A DNA stretch of 64,000 bases from Staphylococcus lugdunensis (GTDB lineage: Bacteria > Bacillota > Bacilli > Staphylococcales > Staphylococcaceae), in assembly GCF_002901705.1 (NCBI RefSeq), contig NZ_PPPV01000016.1:297333-361332 (forward strand). The letters run 5' to 3'. Both the position numbers and the translations under genes were made by a program. Below, one piece after another: positions 53,390-61,818 of this stretch; positions within the stretch are counted from its first letter, which is position 1; each line of letters starts with the position of its first letter. The notes beneath the pieces were generated by a model. It made no database searches. It was given only the letters and a program-made list of their open reading frames with translations, and was not told the origin of the DNA.

Positions 53390-54100
53390 CTATTTAACTT
53401 CAGCACAATAATGTGTTTCGTGACAATGTGGGCAAGAGAGCTTACGTGTATGCATCGTATGTCGCGCTTTAATAAATGACCACATTCCTGGTTTAAAGCG
53501 TGTGTGACAATTTGGGCATAAATAATAAATATAGTGTCGATAAAAATATACAATACCTATCCCATAAATCACCAACAATGGTAGAACTTTGACAAATGGT
53601 AGCGCGCTGCGGTGTATAATACTAATAACAATACTTGTGTATTGAATAACCCCTATCACACCCGCACTTAACCATAGACGTCGATAAAAAGATTTAAGTT
53701 GTTTTGATTTTGTCATCATTAGATGAATGTCTGTAAATTCTTCTATTGGAGAAGTAGAATGTTGTGCAATCATCCTTTGTAATTGATTAATTGTATCGAC
53801 AGTGCGTTTTGCATCATGCATGTCTTGTTCTAAGTTCTCTTTCTTCAATTGTAATATCAGTTTCAAAGATTTTAGTTGTTGATCGTCATTTAATAATTTC
53901 TTAATGTCATCAAGCGACAGTTCTAACTCTTTCAACAATAAGATTAATTTCAAACGTTTTAAACTTTGTTCATTGTACATACGTCGTTGTCCATCCGTTG
54001 TACTTGCAGGTAGCAATAAACCTTTTTTGTGATAATACTGTAATGTACGCACTGTAATATTAAACTGCTGTGCTACTTCTCCGATACTATATTGAGACAT
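53390..54100 (-). CDS. Membrane-tethered MerR-family regulator with zinc-ribbon tail
   Basis: A 236-residue protein with three parts: an N-terminal MerR winged helix (1-70; YSIGEVAQQFNITVRTLQYY), a coiled-coil dimerisation stretch (about 71-130), and a C-terminal region with two membrane helices (about 142-162 and 169-188) followed by two CxxC knuckles (Cys195/198 in LCPNCH, Cys223/226 in SCPHCH), which resemble a zinc ribbon. Membrane attachment of a MerR protein is unusual and suggests sensing at the membrane or by the cytoplasmic zinc site. AGGAGG precedes the ATG. Its own promoter has the 19-bp spacer expected of MerR-controlled genes. The effector is unknown. Confidence 0.85.
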   Translation of the reverse strand: MSQYSIGEVAQQFNITVRTLQYYHKKGLLLPASTTDGQRRMYNEQSLKRLKLILLLKELELSLDDIKKLLNDDQQLKSLKLILQLKKENLEQDMHDAKRTVDTINQLQRMIAQHSTSPIEEFTDIHLMMTKSKQLKSFYRRLWLSAGVIGVIQYTSIVISIIHRSALPFVKVLPLLVIYGIGIVYFYRHYIYYLCPNCHTRFKPGMWSFIKARHTMHTRKLSCPHCHETHYCAEVK

Positions 54101-54120
54101 TCAAGTCACCTCCTACCGTT

Positions 54121-54151
54121 AACGTACGCTATGACCTTACGTCACGTGCAA
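54121..54151 (-). promoter_or_regulatory. MerR-type promoter with 19-bp spacer
   Basis: TTGCAC and TACGTT on the minus strand are separated by 19 bp containing the inverted repeat ACGTA-N11-TACGT. An over-long spacer with a dyad is the hallmark of MerR-regulated promoters, so the gene is probably autoregulated. Confidence 0.6.
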
Positions 54152-54204
54152 GCTTTTTTTAAAAATTTTTAAAATTTTAGACATACGGCAGTCTTAAAAC
54201 CCAC

Positions 54205-55077
54205 TTATGAAGCTACCCATGCTTTTATTTGATCGACAATACCTTTCGTATCATCTTCTTGAGATTCTAGGACCGTAGGAAAATCTAAATGACCGATACC
54301 AGGGTAAACAACTTCAACTGCAGTACCACCAAACTTTTGATATTTTAGTAGCGTTTCATGCGAATCAGTATAAGGAATAATTTCGTCATCTTCTCCAGAT
54401 ATAAATAGCAGTTTAGGAAATTGCTCAATCTCTTCAATGTCTGGTAAATAGTCCGCTTTAATTGAATATTCAATATCGGTTAATATCGTTTTTACTGGTG
54501 CTAAAAAGGAAAATATATCTTTAGCACTTTCAGTTTTGGCATAAACTGTTTTATCTAATATATACTGTGGCAAGTTTTTTATTGCTGCCATTTCATCCTT
54601 TAAATGTTCACGCTTACTATCACCTGAAAATAATCGCGACAGCATACTGGTATTCGGGGTTATCCGAGCTGCACTATTTAAATAGACAAGATGTGTAATT
54701 GGTAATGTATTAAATTTAAGTAGTCGTGTCGCTATCATGCCACCCATTGAATAGCCTAGCAACATCATCTTTTTAATTCCATGCTGCTCAACCACTTGAC
54801 TCAATACATCATATATCCTCTCAGAATAATCATCTAAAGTGTCTTTCGTTGTTGTTAATTCGGAACTTTCTCCTCTGCCTGGACAATTGACAAAAATCAT
54901 TTGATATTCTCTGAAGTACGGCTCGAACATTGCCATAATACGGTAAGTCATCATCGCACCATGAATAAAGACAATGATGTCTGATGATGATCTATCTCCA
55001 GCAAATACGACTTCGCTTTGCTCATGATCATAATGTTTCAATGTATATTGTTCTGTCGAAAAATTCTGTTTGTTCAT
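54205..55077 (-). CDS. Alpha/beta hydrolase
   Basis: A 290-residue alpha/beta-hydrolase-fold protein. The oxyanion region is VFIHGAMMT near residue 37, the nucleophile elbow GYSMGG gives Ser110, the acid is probably the Asp in SGEDDEIIPY and the histidine lies in GIGHLDFP. No signal peptide or membrane helix, so cytoplasmic. The family includes esterases, lipases and C-C hydrolases; a specific substrate is not evident. AAGGTG precedes the start. It lies between the MerR-like regulator (same strand) and relP, with separate leaders, so operon membership is uncertain. Confidence 0.85.
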   Translation of the reverse strand: MNKQNFSTEQYTLKHYDHEQSEVVFAGDRSSSDIIVFIHGAMMTYRIMAMFEPYFREYQMIFVNCPGRGESSELTTTKDTLDDYSERIYDVLSQVVEQHGIKKMMLLGYSMGGMIATRLLKFNTLPITHLVYLNSAARITPNTSMLSRLFSGDSKREHLKDEMAAIKNLPQYILDKTVYAKTESAKDIFSFLAPVKTILTDIEYSIKADYLPDIEEIEQFPKLLFISGEDDEIIPYTDSHETLLKYQKFGGTAVEVVYPGIGHLDFPTVLESQEDDTKGIVDQIKAWVAS

Positions 55078-55190
55078 TCTTATAACACCTTAATTATTTT
55101 TATATTAATAGTCACTATTATAGTGAACTTCTATATAGTTAAGCATACACCAGAACATGAAATGCTTGGCGTCTTCTTTTCCATGGTCGT

Positions 55191-55886
55191 TTATCGTTTT
55201 GATATTTCGGAATGCATTTGTTGCATTTTTGCTTCGACGTTTGTAATTTCATTGGCACATTCTGTTAGGCGGTCTTTGTAGTCTTCCGTATTTGCGTTAT
55301 TTTTATAGCGTATTTTATGTTCTAAGCTTGCCCACATATCCATGCCAATGGTTCTAATTTGAATCTCAACTGGTGTGATTTGGACACTATCTGATAAAAA
55401 TACTGGAATTGTTACAACAAGATGTAAACTACGGTAACCATTTTCTTTAGGATGTTCAACATAATCTTTACGTTTTAATAATTCAACATCTTCTTGTTGT
55501 ACAAGCATACGCTCAATCTCATAAATATCTTCTAAATAATTACAGACCACACGAATGCCGGCGATATCCATGATATGTTCTTTCGCATTTTGTGCATTGA
55601 CAGGCAATCCTTTGCGCTTAAGCTTTTTCACTAAACTACTCATTTCCTTTATACGACGTTCCATATGGTGAATTGGATTATGCTTATAAACATAATTAAA
55701 GTTATCATCTAAAATATCTAGCTTAGTACAAATTTCTTTTAGTGCAGATGAATAAATATGATCTAATTCAACAAAGCCAATTAATGTATTAAAGGCTTCA
55801 TCGCTATTTTTAAAATTGTTAATATTGCTATTAAATTCATGTCTTAAGTCTTCTATGTAAAGTGATGGCTTTCTTTCTACGTACAT
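55191..55886 (-). CDS. relP: Small alarmone synthetase RelP
   Basis: A 231-residue (p)ppGpp synthetase consisting of a single RelA/SpoT synthetase domain. [20 protein letters not shown] and [18 protein letters not shown] precede the substrate motif [29 protein letters not shown] carries the conserved Glu. No hydrolase or regulatory domain is present. Length and position (next to gntR and the merR-like gene) agree with RelP of S. aureus, which is induced by cell-wall stress and makes alarmone from GDP or GTP. A RelQ assignment is less likely for these reasons. GGGAGGAAG precedes the ATG. Confidence 0.88.
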   Translation of the reverse strand: MYVERKPSLYIEDLRHEFNSNINNFKNSDEAFNTLIGFVELDHIYSSALKEICTKLDILDDNFNYVYKHNPIHHMERRIKEMSSLVKKLKRKGLPVNAQNAKEHIMDIAGIRVVCNYLEDIYEIERMLVQQEDVELLKRKDYVEHPKENGYRSLHLVVTIPVFLSDSVQITPVEIQIRTIGMDMWASLEHKIRYKNNANTEDYKDRLTECANEITNVEAKMQQMHSEISKR

Positions 55887-55982
55887 ATTACTTCCTCCCG
55901 TCTTCGTTACATGTCTATTATAACGAATTTTGACTTAAACATAAGGAATTAACACTGTTATCACTCACATCATTATATAATT

Positions 55983-56138
55983 AAGGGAGCGGGACAGCAT
56001 TCATTATGAATTCTTAGTCCCGCCCCGGCAAGATTGACTAGGATTGAAAAAAGCTTGGTATTAGCGTATTTTCAATCCAGTCAACTAATGCCAATATAGA
56101 ACTCAGAGCCTGAAATATAATTATATCCCAGACTCTTA
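55983..56138 (+). repeat. Dispersed double-hairpin repeat, copy C
   Basis: Third copy of the repeat at 9155 and 18721, same orientation, here between relP and the DUF2188 gene, both on the minus strand. Both hairpins are kept; the end is diverged (ATATAATTATATCCCAG). Confidence 0.85.
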
Positions 56139-56144
56139 GTAATA

Positions 56145-56561
56145 TTATTGACTATTTTTCTTATGCGTGATTACGTGGGTATGTCGATTTTCTGCAATCT
56201 TTTGTGCACGTTCTACTGCTTGCTTTTTAGTATTATAAGTTGCTGTTGCCTGCTTTGCTCCTGATGTTTTAACTTTCCATTTTTCATCCTCAAAATATAC
56301 ATGAACGTTGTGATCATTTAGTTGTGGTTGCGCACTATTATCTTTCTCGTGTTGTGTAATATGTTTATGCTTTAGTTGCTCTAATTCTGATTCGGTTGCA
56401 TCTTGATACCATTTTTCTGCTTGCTGTGTAGCAATTGGAATCACATCATGCTCATCATAACCATCCTTGAGCATTGCATTTCCAATGTCAATCGCTTTTT
56501 TACGTTCAAGTTGCGCTAAATTCTTCCAAGAAGGCGGATAATCGCTCATTGTCCAAGGCAT
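56145..56561 (-). CDS. DUF2188-domain protein
   Basis: A 138-residue soluble protein. The N-terminal part (MPWTMSDYPPSWKNL, IDIGNAMLKDGYDEHDVIP) resembles a helical ChaB-like domain, and the C-terminal part (VYFEDEKWKVKTSGAKQATATY, shown by its ends VYFEDEKW and QATATY, then KKQAVERAQKIA) is DUF2188. Function unknown; such proteins are often small stress-associated cytoplasmic proteins. AGGAG precedes the ATG at a suitable distance. The stop lies beside dispersed-repeat copy C. It follows the FUSC gene by 66 bp on the same strand. Confidence 0.8.
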   Translation of the reverse strand: MPWTMSDYPPSWKNLAQLERKKAIDIGNAMLKDGYDEHDVIPIATQQAEKWYQDATESELEQLKHKHITQHEKDNSAQPQLNDHNVHVYFEDEKWKVKTSGAKQATATYNTKKQAVERAQKIAENRHTHVITHKKNSQ

Positions 56562-56627
56562 GATAACACTCCTTCAATAACACGTATTTAATTAATAACA
56601 TACCCTATACGCCATGATATAAACCCA

Positions 56628-58568
56628 TCAGCCTTGTTGCGTAGCACTGCCATCTTCGGCATCCGAAATGTCTTTACGCTCAGCCAAACAATTGTTTTGT
56701 AGTTTCATCAAAGCCGATTTAATGTAGTTATATTGTGGTAAATCTGAAAGTGTATTTAAGGTTAACTGACTTTGAATATCGAAATGTTTCGCGATATTTT
56801 CAAATGTTACTAAATATTCTCCTAACTGTGTATCTGAAATGGTATAGCGCTGGTGATCAGCCATTGCGCGCATTAGCATAAAGTTGATTTCTTCTAACGC
56901 ATAAATACTAGGATAGTAATAATTAATTACTTCTCTATTGCTAAAAATTTCACCACTTGCTGATTGATATACTTGAATCATATTCGACATTTTAACCGAT
57001 AAATCCACACTTTCTGTACGTGTATACGCATCGTTGTCATAATAGTTTGCTGAAAATAAATAATGAAATACGCTAGCTTCTTTACGTACAACTTCTGCAA
57101 TTGTATGAGGCAACATAGATGATGCCGTTTTACGATTTAATATTAAAATTCCTACTATAGCAATAGTAATTCCGATAATAACATCCAATATGCGTGTATA
57201 GGCAATCTCCATCGATAAATTTCCTGAAGCTAAACCATTGAGTAAAATGACCTGCGTGGTAATAAAAATAACGGCAAAAGCATAATTTGCACCTACAAAA
57301 GCTTCGGTCATAGCTGCAGCTGCCCCCATTAAAATAACGGCAATCATCGTATGAGGATGGAAATAAAGAATACCGGATAATAACAAAGCCCCAAGAATTG
57401 TTCCAATGCCACGAGCGAATGCACGGTCAAACATTCGAACAGTTGTCATACCAAGCATGACTGTATGAGCTGAAATTACAATCCAATATGACTTTTGAAT
57501 ATTAAATGCTAATGCCACGAAGATAGCAACTGCCATAACAAGCGCATAAATACAAGTGTTTTTAAAAACAAATGAATCAAGTGTTAAATTCTGAATAATA
57601 CGTTTACTGTATAGTGGTTGACGGACCTTGGCCTCATGTTCAAGTTGCGTGTCTTGAGCATGAACTAACGCATCTATTTTTAAAATATGCTGTTCTAAAT
57701 TATCGAATGTATTATCAATATCGACAGTTTTTGACCATAATTGCTGCTTTTCTCCTTTGCTAGTAGCATTATGTACAATCATTTCAACCATTTGAATTAA
57801 GTCTTGTGGCAAAGGGCGCACTTGGTTCTCATGTAATTCAAGTAATTCTGAATAAATACCTTGTGCTGTAGTATGTAAGAGTAATAACTTTTGAAAACGC
57901 GCGCTATATTTATCATGACGATTAGCTGCTGATGTGATTAAAAGTTTATCTGAATTATTAAAAGTTGCTACCGCAGATTGTGTTGCTTGTTTAAACGCAT
58001 CGGGATTATCATAGTGATGCATTAAGTGTTGAATCATTTGGAAGTCCGCTTTAATTGCTTGGTCTTCAGGCTTTTCTTTGGTAAGACATATCGTAATTAA
58101 GACAACAATTGTTGCTAGTAATCCCCCAACTAACATTGCTAAACCTCTCACCCAAAAACTAGCCGGATCGACAGGCAAGTTACTAGATAAGGCAAATGTT
58201 ACGATAAAGAATGTTGATGATGGCCCAGCAATTTTTAAAGCATTAAACATATAATACGGTATGACAGTAACAATAAGTAGTAAAAGCCCATACAACACAG
58301 GTTGTATAACAGTTAATGTGCCTAGCATCATACAGGTGGTAAAGGATAAAGAACAAACAATAACCGTTCTAATCATAGACTTTGCTGCACCTTTAAAAAC
58401 ATAAATATGAGATAATGTGCCTGTTGCCACCAGAACTCCAAGACTAAAGTAACCCATAAAGTAACCTATGAATGCTGGAATAATCATTAACAATCCTTGT
58501 CGTAAGCCTTTAAGATAATCTATTTTGTCTTTATTGATTTGGCTTAGCGATGTGAATAATGAAGTCAC
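56628..58568 (-). CDS. FUSC-family membrane transporter (aromatic acid exporter-like)
   Basis: A 646-residue membrane protein with a duplicated bundle of about six plus six hydrophobic helices separated by a large soluble segment (about residues 170-330), the FUSC/ArAE-like layout. GLRQGLLMIIPAFIGYFMG at the N-terminus and RAFARGIGTILGALL in the second half (the fusaric-acid-resistance type RxxGTxxGA motif) are visible. Family members export aromatic acids or related compounds; the substrate here is unknown. The start is GTG at 58566-58568, with AAAGGAG eight bases upstream. The gene precedes a DUF2188 gene and may be co-transcribed with it. Confidence 0.85.
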   Translation of the reverse strand: MTSLFTSLSQINKDKIDYLKGLRQGLLMIIPAFIGYFMGYFSLGVLVATGTLSHIYVFKGAAKSMIRTVIVCSLSFTTCMMLGTLTVIQPVLYGLLLLIVTVIPYYMFNALKIAGPSSTFFIVTFALSSNLPVDPASFWVRGLAMLVGGLLATIVVLITICLTKEKPEDQAIKADFQMIQHLMHHYDNPDAFKQATQSAVATFNNSDKLLITSAANRHDKYSARFQKLLLLHTTAQGIYSELLELHENQVRPLPQDLIQMVEMIVHNATSKGEKQQLWSKTVDIDNTFDNLEQHILKIDALVHAQDTQLEHEAKVRQPLYSKRIIQNLTLDSFVFKNTCIYALVMAVAIFVALAFNIQKSYWIVISAHTVMLGMTTVRMFDRAFARGIGTILGALLLSGILYFHPHTMIAVILMGAAAAMTEAFVGANYAFAVIFITTQVILLNGLASGNLSMEIAYTRILDVIIGITIAIVGILILNRKTASSMLPHTIAEVVRKEASVFHYLFSANYYDNDAYTRTESVDLSVKMSNMIQVYQSASGEIFSNREVINYYYPSIYALEEINFMLMRAMADHQRYTISDTQLGEYLVTFENIAKHFDIQSQLTLNTLSDLPQYNYIKSALMKLQNNCLAERKDISDAEDGSATQQG

Positions 58569-58673
58569 CTTTATCTCTCCTTTCTATCAATAATTTGAAA
58601 CAATCCTCTATGTCACAATATTTTCTATTCTACCATTAACTATAGTGCTATGAGCAAGAGCTTTACACATCAA

Positions 58674-58712
58674 AAACCCCTCTTCCATGATTGGAAAAGA
58701 GGTTATTAAACG
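58674..58712 (-). terminator. Terminator of the ABM-domain gene
   Basis: Minus strand AACCTCTTTTCCA pairs with TGGAAGAGGGGTT with T-run; it is the first hairpin past the stop at 58836. Confidence 0.72.
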
Positions 58713-58835
58713 TGTAAACTTTACTGATGCTACTTATTGCACATGTGTTGTTAAAGCAATTTATTAAAACACACCACATTCTTTTCAAATATACACTAGA
58801 ATAATCCAAACATCATACTTACTAGCATATTATTC

Positions 58836-59120
58836 TCATTTGACTTCTGCAACATCAATCACAGGTTGCTCGCTCACGTACTTGCCAATATTATCACTAA
58901 ATACTTTAAAATGTGCAGATTTATTATGTGCATCTACGGCTTGTTGATTGCGATAATTTTCAACAACTACAAATGAGTTAGGTTCTGTAACATCCTCATA
59001 GTGATGATAAAATAAATTACCAGGCTCTTGTTGTGTGGCATCTACCAAATCTTTCATTAGAGATAAATATGCCTCTCGATGTTCAACTGCTACTTTTAAT
59101 TTAGCGTTAATAATAATCAT
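58836..59120 (-). CDS. Antibiotic biosynthesis monooxygenase (ABM) domain protein
   Basis: A 94-residue protein of the ABM/YhgC-like dimeric alpha-beta barrel family. IIINAKLKVAVEHREAYLS starts the first strand and helix, GNLFYHHYEDVTEPNSFVVVENY is the core (given by ends GNLFYHHYED and FVVVENY) and AVDAHNKSAHFKVF contains the conserved histidines. Members are small heme-degrading or quinol/other monooxygenases; no IsdG-type catalytic Asn-Trp-His set is clearly visible, so heme degradation is not claimed. The ATG at 59120 has AAAGGAG eight bases upstream; a GTG at 59129 is too close to it. It follows the sugar-acid transporter gene on the same strand. Confidence 0.8.
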   Translation of the reverse strand: MIIINAKLKVAVEHREAYLSLMKDLVDATQQEPGNLFYHHYEDVTEPNSFVVVENYRNQQAVDAHNKSAHFKVFSDNIGKYVSEQPVIDVAEVK

Positions 59121-59243
59121 CACATTCACTCCTTTAAAGTTATACTTTTATTATAATCCTTCATGAATGAAATAAACAGCTGAAGACTTTTTATCTTCAA
59201 CTGTTTATTTCAAATATAGTAGAGATTTCCTCTAGTAATAAGT

Positions 59244-60518
59244 TTATTTTAAAGTTTTACTTTCGTCTTTAAGCAATGGTTTGTCTGGTGCTACAAAGAA
59301 CCAAAGTATTACTGCAATTACTGCTGGAATAATAAGCAATTGGAAAGTCATTGTCCATCCCAAAGAACTTACTAACGCACCTGCTAAGAATGGACTTACT
59401 AATGCACCGATATTGCCCCATAGGTTCATCCAACCTGATACAGTACCTGCAAAATTACGTCCAATATCATTAGCTGCTGCCCAACTCATTCCCATTGAAA
59501 TACCCATACCACCAAGTCCTAATGATAACCAGAAAATAGTGACATATAGATTTTCCGTATGCACGGCAAAGAAAATGGCTACAGCAAAAACAATAAATCC
59601 TACAATCGCAATCACACCTCTAGATACAAAACGTGATTGACCTGTACTTAAAATTTTATCTGAGATTGCACCCGCTGATAAAATGAGGAAGAACATAATT
59701 AACCAAGGCAATGAACTAATTGCCATATCTTTAAAAGCAACATGATATTGTTCAGTTAAATATGTAGGCAACCAAATTAAGAATAATGTAATGATAAATT
59801 GCACTACAAAGTATTGTCCTGCAATGGCATAGAAACTAAAACGACGGAAGAATTGTCCCCAAGGTGCTACTGATTTTGATGTTTGCACAATATCACGATT
59901 TTCCATAATAAAACGTTTTTCTGCTTCATTTACCATTTTATGCTGTTCTGGTAAATCTTTAGCGATAATTCCCCAAAGAATCGCAATTAATATACCTGCA
60001 GCACCAAAAATATAGAACACTGCCTCCCAGTTAAATGCATTAACAATGGCTATCGTTACAATGGGTGCGAGCACAGGGCCAAAATAAGAACCTGCAAGCA
60101 ATGCACTTGAAGCACGACCTTTTTCTGTTTTAGAGAACCATGTCGAGTTAAAAACTGCATTTGATGGATACATTGGTGCTTCCCCAACACCAAATAAAAA
60201 TCTTACAAAGTAAAGCAAGCCATGGTGCTTAATCATACCTGTAAAAATAGTAAAAGCACTCCACCATAATAATGCTATCGTAATCATTTTTCTTGGCCCA
60301 AATTTTTCGGCTAACATTCCTGAAGGTACCTGCATTAATGCATAACCTAATGAGAAGAATGATGCTAATAACCCAAATTGCTTTTTGTCCATTCCTAAAT
60401 CTGCCATCATTTGTGGCGCGATATAAGAAATATTTGAACGGTCCATGTACGCAATGACACCAATAATAAAGAACGCGATTGCAAAGTACCAACGAACATT
60501 ACTTCTTTTTTGAATCAT
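59244..60518 (-). CDS. MFS sugar-acid transporter (anion:cation symporter family, GudP/ExuT-like)
   Basis: A 424-residue, 12-helix major facilitator of the ACS family. YMDRSNISYIAPQMM near residue 24, GMLAEKFGPRKMI (motif A) near 67 and RFLFGVGEAPMYPSNAVF near 107 are typical of hexuronate, glucarate and galactonate importers. The substrate is likely a sugar acid, but no catabolic genes adjoin it. AGGAGT precedes the start. The upstream promoter contains a cre site, so glucose repression by CcpA is expected, and the 120-nt leader has an inverted repeat with a T-run. Confidence 0.87.
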   Translation of the reverse strand: MIQKRSNVRWYFAIAFFIIGVIAYMDRSNISYIAPQMMADLGMDKKQFGLLASFFSLGYALMQVPSGMLAEKFGPRKMITIALLWWSAFTIFTGMIKHHGLLYFVRFLFGVGEAPMYPSNAVFNSTWFSKTEKGRASSALLAGSYFGPVLAPIVTIAIVNAFNWEAVFYIFGAAGILIAILWGIIAKDLPEQHKMVNEAEKRFIMENRDIVQTSKSVAPWGQFFRRFSFYAIAGQYFVVQFIITLFLIWLPTYLTEQYHVAFKDMAISSLPWLIMFFLILSAGAISDKILSTGQSRFVSRGVIAIVGFIVFAVAIFFAVHTENLYVTIFWLSLGLGGMGISMGMSWAAANDIGRNFAGTVSGWMNLWGNIGALVSPFLAGALVSSLGWTMTFQLLIIPAVIAVILWFFVAPDKPLLKDESKTLK

Positions 60519-60576
60519 AACTTTTGTTACTCCTTAAATTTTGTCGTTTCTTAAATTGCTGTTGAAGAAGTTTCAA

Positions 60577-60637
60577 AAAAAGTCTGTCTAACGATGTTAT
60601 ATGACTCCCTTTTTAACACTGTCATCATAGACTTTTT
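60577..60637 (-). promoter_or_regulatory. Inverted repeat in the leader of the sugar-acid transporter
   Basis: Arms AAAAAGTCT (60577-60585, plus strand) and AGACTTTTT (60629-60637) enclose ~43 bases including ATGATGAC/GTCATAT words; on the transcript the 3' arm ends in a U-tract. It may be a leader attenuator. Confidence 0.45.
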
Positions 60638-60653
60638 AAGTTATTTTTTTATC

Positions 60654-60682
60654 ATATTAGCAGATTGCGGAAGCGGTTTCAA
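60654..60682 (-). promoter_or_regulatory. Promoter with cre site for the sugar-acid transporter
   Basis: TTGAAA, 17 bp, TAATAT on the minus strand. CGGAAGCGGTTTCA (60668-60681) matches the cre consensus with one mismatch and lies across the -35 and spacer, a repressing position for CcpA. Confidence 0.72.
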
Positions 60683-61060
60683 TATTAAATTCACATTTTT
60701 GTCAATTTTTTTATATTTTTTGCATATTCTTAGCCGTCACATCGGAATAATTTGACTATTTTTATGTTAAATGCCCATAAAATCAGTGTCTCACCGAATT
60801 TTAACTAATTATTTAAATTTAATTTCTATAAACTTTAATGCATAAAACCAACAAATATACATCGAATTATTTGCAATAATTTGAATTACCTATTAAAACA
60901 ATTAATATTTGTTATTTTGCCTTTATTCATGCACATTTAAGCATATATCTTTTATCAAAAACGTATCTCTATAAATTAAAAACAGTATTAAAATTTGAAT
61001 TCAGCCATATTCTTTTGTAGAATGTAGTTAAATTAAACGCTAATAATCATATAATCATCC
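60683..61060. other. Intergenic region between divergent transcription units
   Basis: Extremely AT-rich. It should hold the thiamine-operon promoter on the plus strand in the 60990-61050 area (for example TTGTAGAATGTAGTTAAATT). No reading frame or repeat seen. Confidence 0.4.
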
Positions 61061-61155
61061 ACTGGAAGTGCCTTTTATCTTAAGGCTGAGAGTAAAGAAG
61101 AGACTTTATAATTCCTGGAACCTGATCCAGACAGTACTGGCGTAGGGAAGTGGCG
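61061..61155 (+). promoter_or_regulatory. TPP riboswitch (THI element)
   Basis: Conserved blocks are visible in order: ACTGGAAGTGCC and AAGGCTGAGA (pyrimidine-sensing arm), then GGAACCTGATCCAGA and AGTACTGGCGTAGGGAAGTGG (quoted in parts; pyrophosphate arm). This is the thiamine pyrophosphate aptamer. TPP binding would stop transcription of the thiazole operon. Confidence 0.93.
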
Positions 61156-61178
61156 AAGGATATAAAGTAACGATACTA

Positions 61179-61212
61179 TACGCTATTCCCTACTTGGGTT
61201 TAGCGTTTTTTT
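61179..61212 (+). terminator. Riboswitch expression-platform terminator
   Basis: CGCTATTCCC pairs with GGGTTTAGCG around TACTT, followed by TTTTTTT. The segment TTCCCTA can alternatively pair with TAGGGAA at 61143-61149 in the aptamer, giving the antiterminator. Confidence 0.88.
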
Positions 61213-61227
61213 AATTTAAATGAGGTG

Positions 61228-61818
61228 ATGTTCATTTTCATTGCGATAACAGAATATAAATTTTTAGACAACAACGATTTGCAGCACTTTCTTACTATCG
61301 AGCAGGACATAGATTTTTTACTTTTTAGAACTTCTATGTCTCAGAAGGAATTACAGCACTTTATTCAACAGTTAATTTATCAGGGATTTCCAAAATCTAA
61401 GATGATGATACACAGTGATGTCAAGCTGTTAAATACATTGGGATTACAGAATATTCACTTCCGAGAAAATGATGCACAAGCATTTCATCTTAAGTCTAAA
61501 TATCCTGACATACACGTATCTATGTCTACACATCATTTATCTTCGGTAATCCGGGCTTATGAAGCGGAACTTGACGCGGTCTTTTTTGGGCATATTTTTC
61601 CTACACCTTCAAAACCCAATTTACCGCCACGTTCTCAAGTTGAAATCGATTCGGTATTAGAAGTTCCCATCCCTGTATATGCAATTGGTGGTATAACAAC
61701 GGATACTATCCGCAAACTATCTCCAAACTTTGCTGGAATATGTGCAATTTCTTTCTTTATGAAATCATCCGCTTCAGTTATTCATCAATTTCGAAAGGAG
61801 TGGCATCATCATGCATGA
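61228..61818 (+). CDS. tenI: Thiazole tautomerase TenI (ThiE-like fold)
   Basis: A 196-residue TIM-barrel protein of the thiamine phosphate synthase/TenI superfamily. FFGHIFPTPSKPNLPPR near residue 117, and PVYAIGGITTDTI near 150, are TenI features; the ThiE-specific active-site residues for pyrimidine binding are not evident. TenI aromatises the thiazole made by ThiG. It is first in the riboswitch-controlled operon, as in Bacillus (tenI-thiO-thiS-thiG-thiF). The start is unusual: GAGGTG lies only two bases before the ATG at 61228 and an upstream ATG-AGG-TGA mini-frame overlaps it; a GTG at 61225 is the alternative. Confidence 0.82.
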   Translation: MFIFIAITEYKFLDNNDLQHFLTIEQDIDFLLFRTSMSQKELQHFIQQLIYQGFPKSKMMIHSDVKLLNTLGLQNIHFRENDAQAFHLKSKYPDIHVSMSTHHLSSVIRAYEAELDAVFFGHIFPTPSKPNLPPRSQVEIDSVLEVPIPVYAIGGITTDTIRKLSPNFAGICAISFFMKSSASVIHQFRKEWHHHA

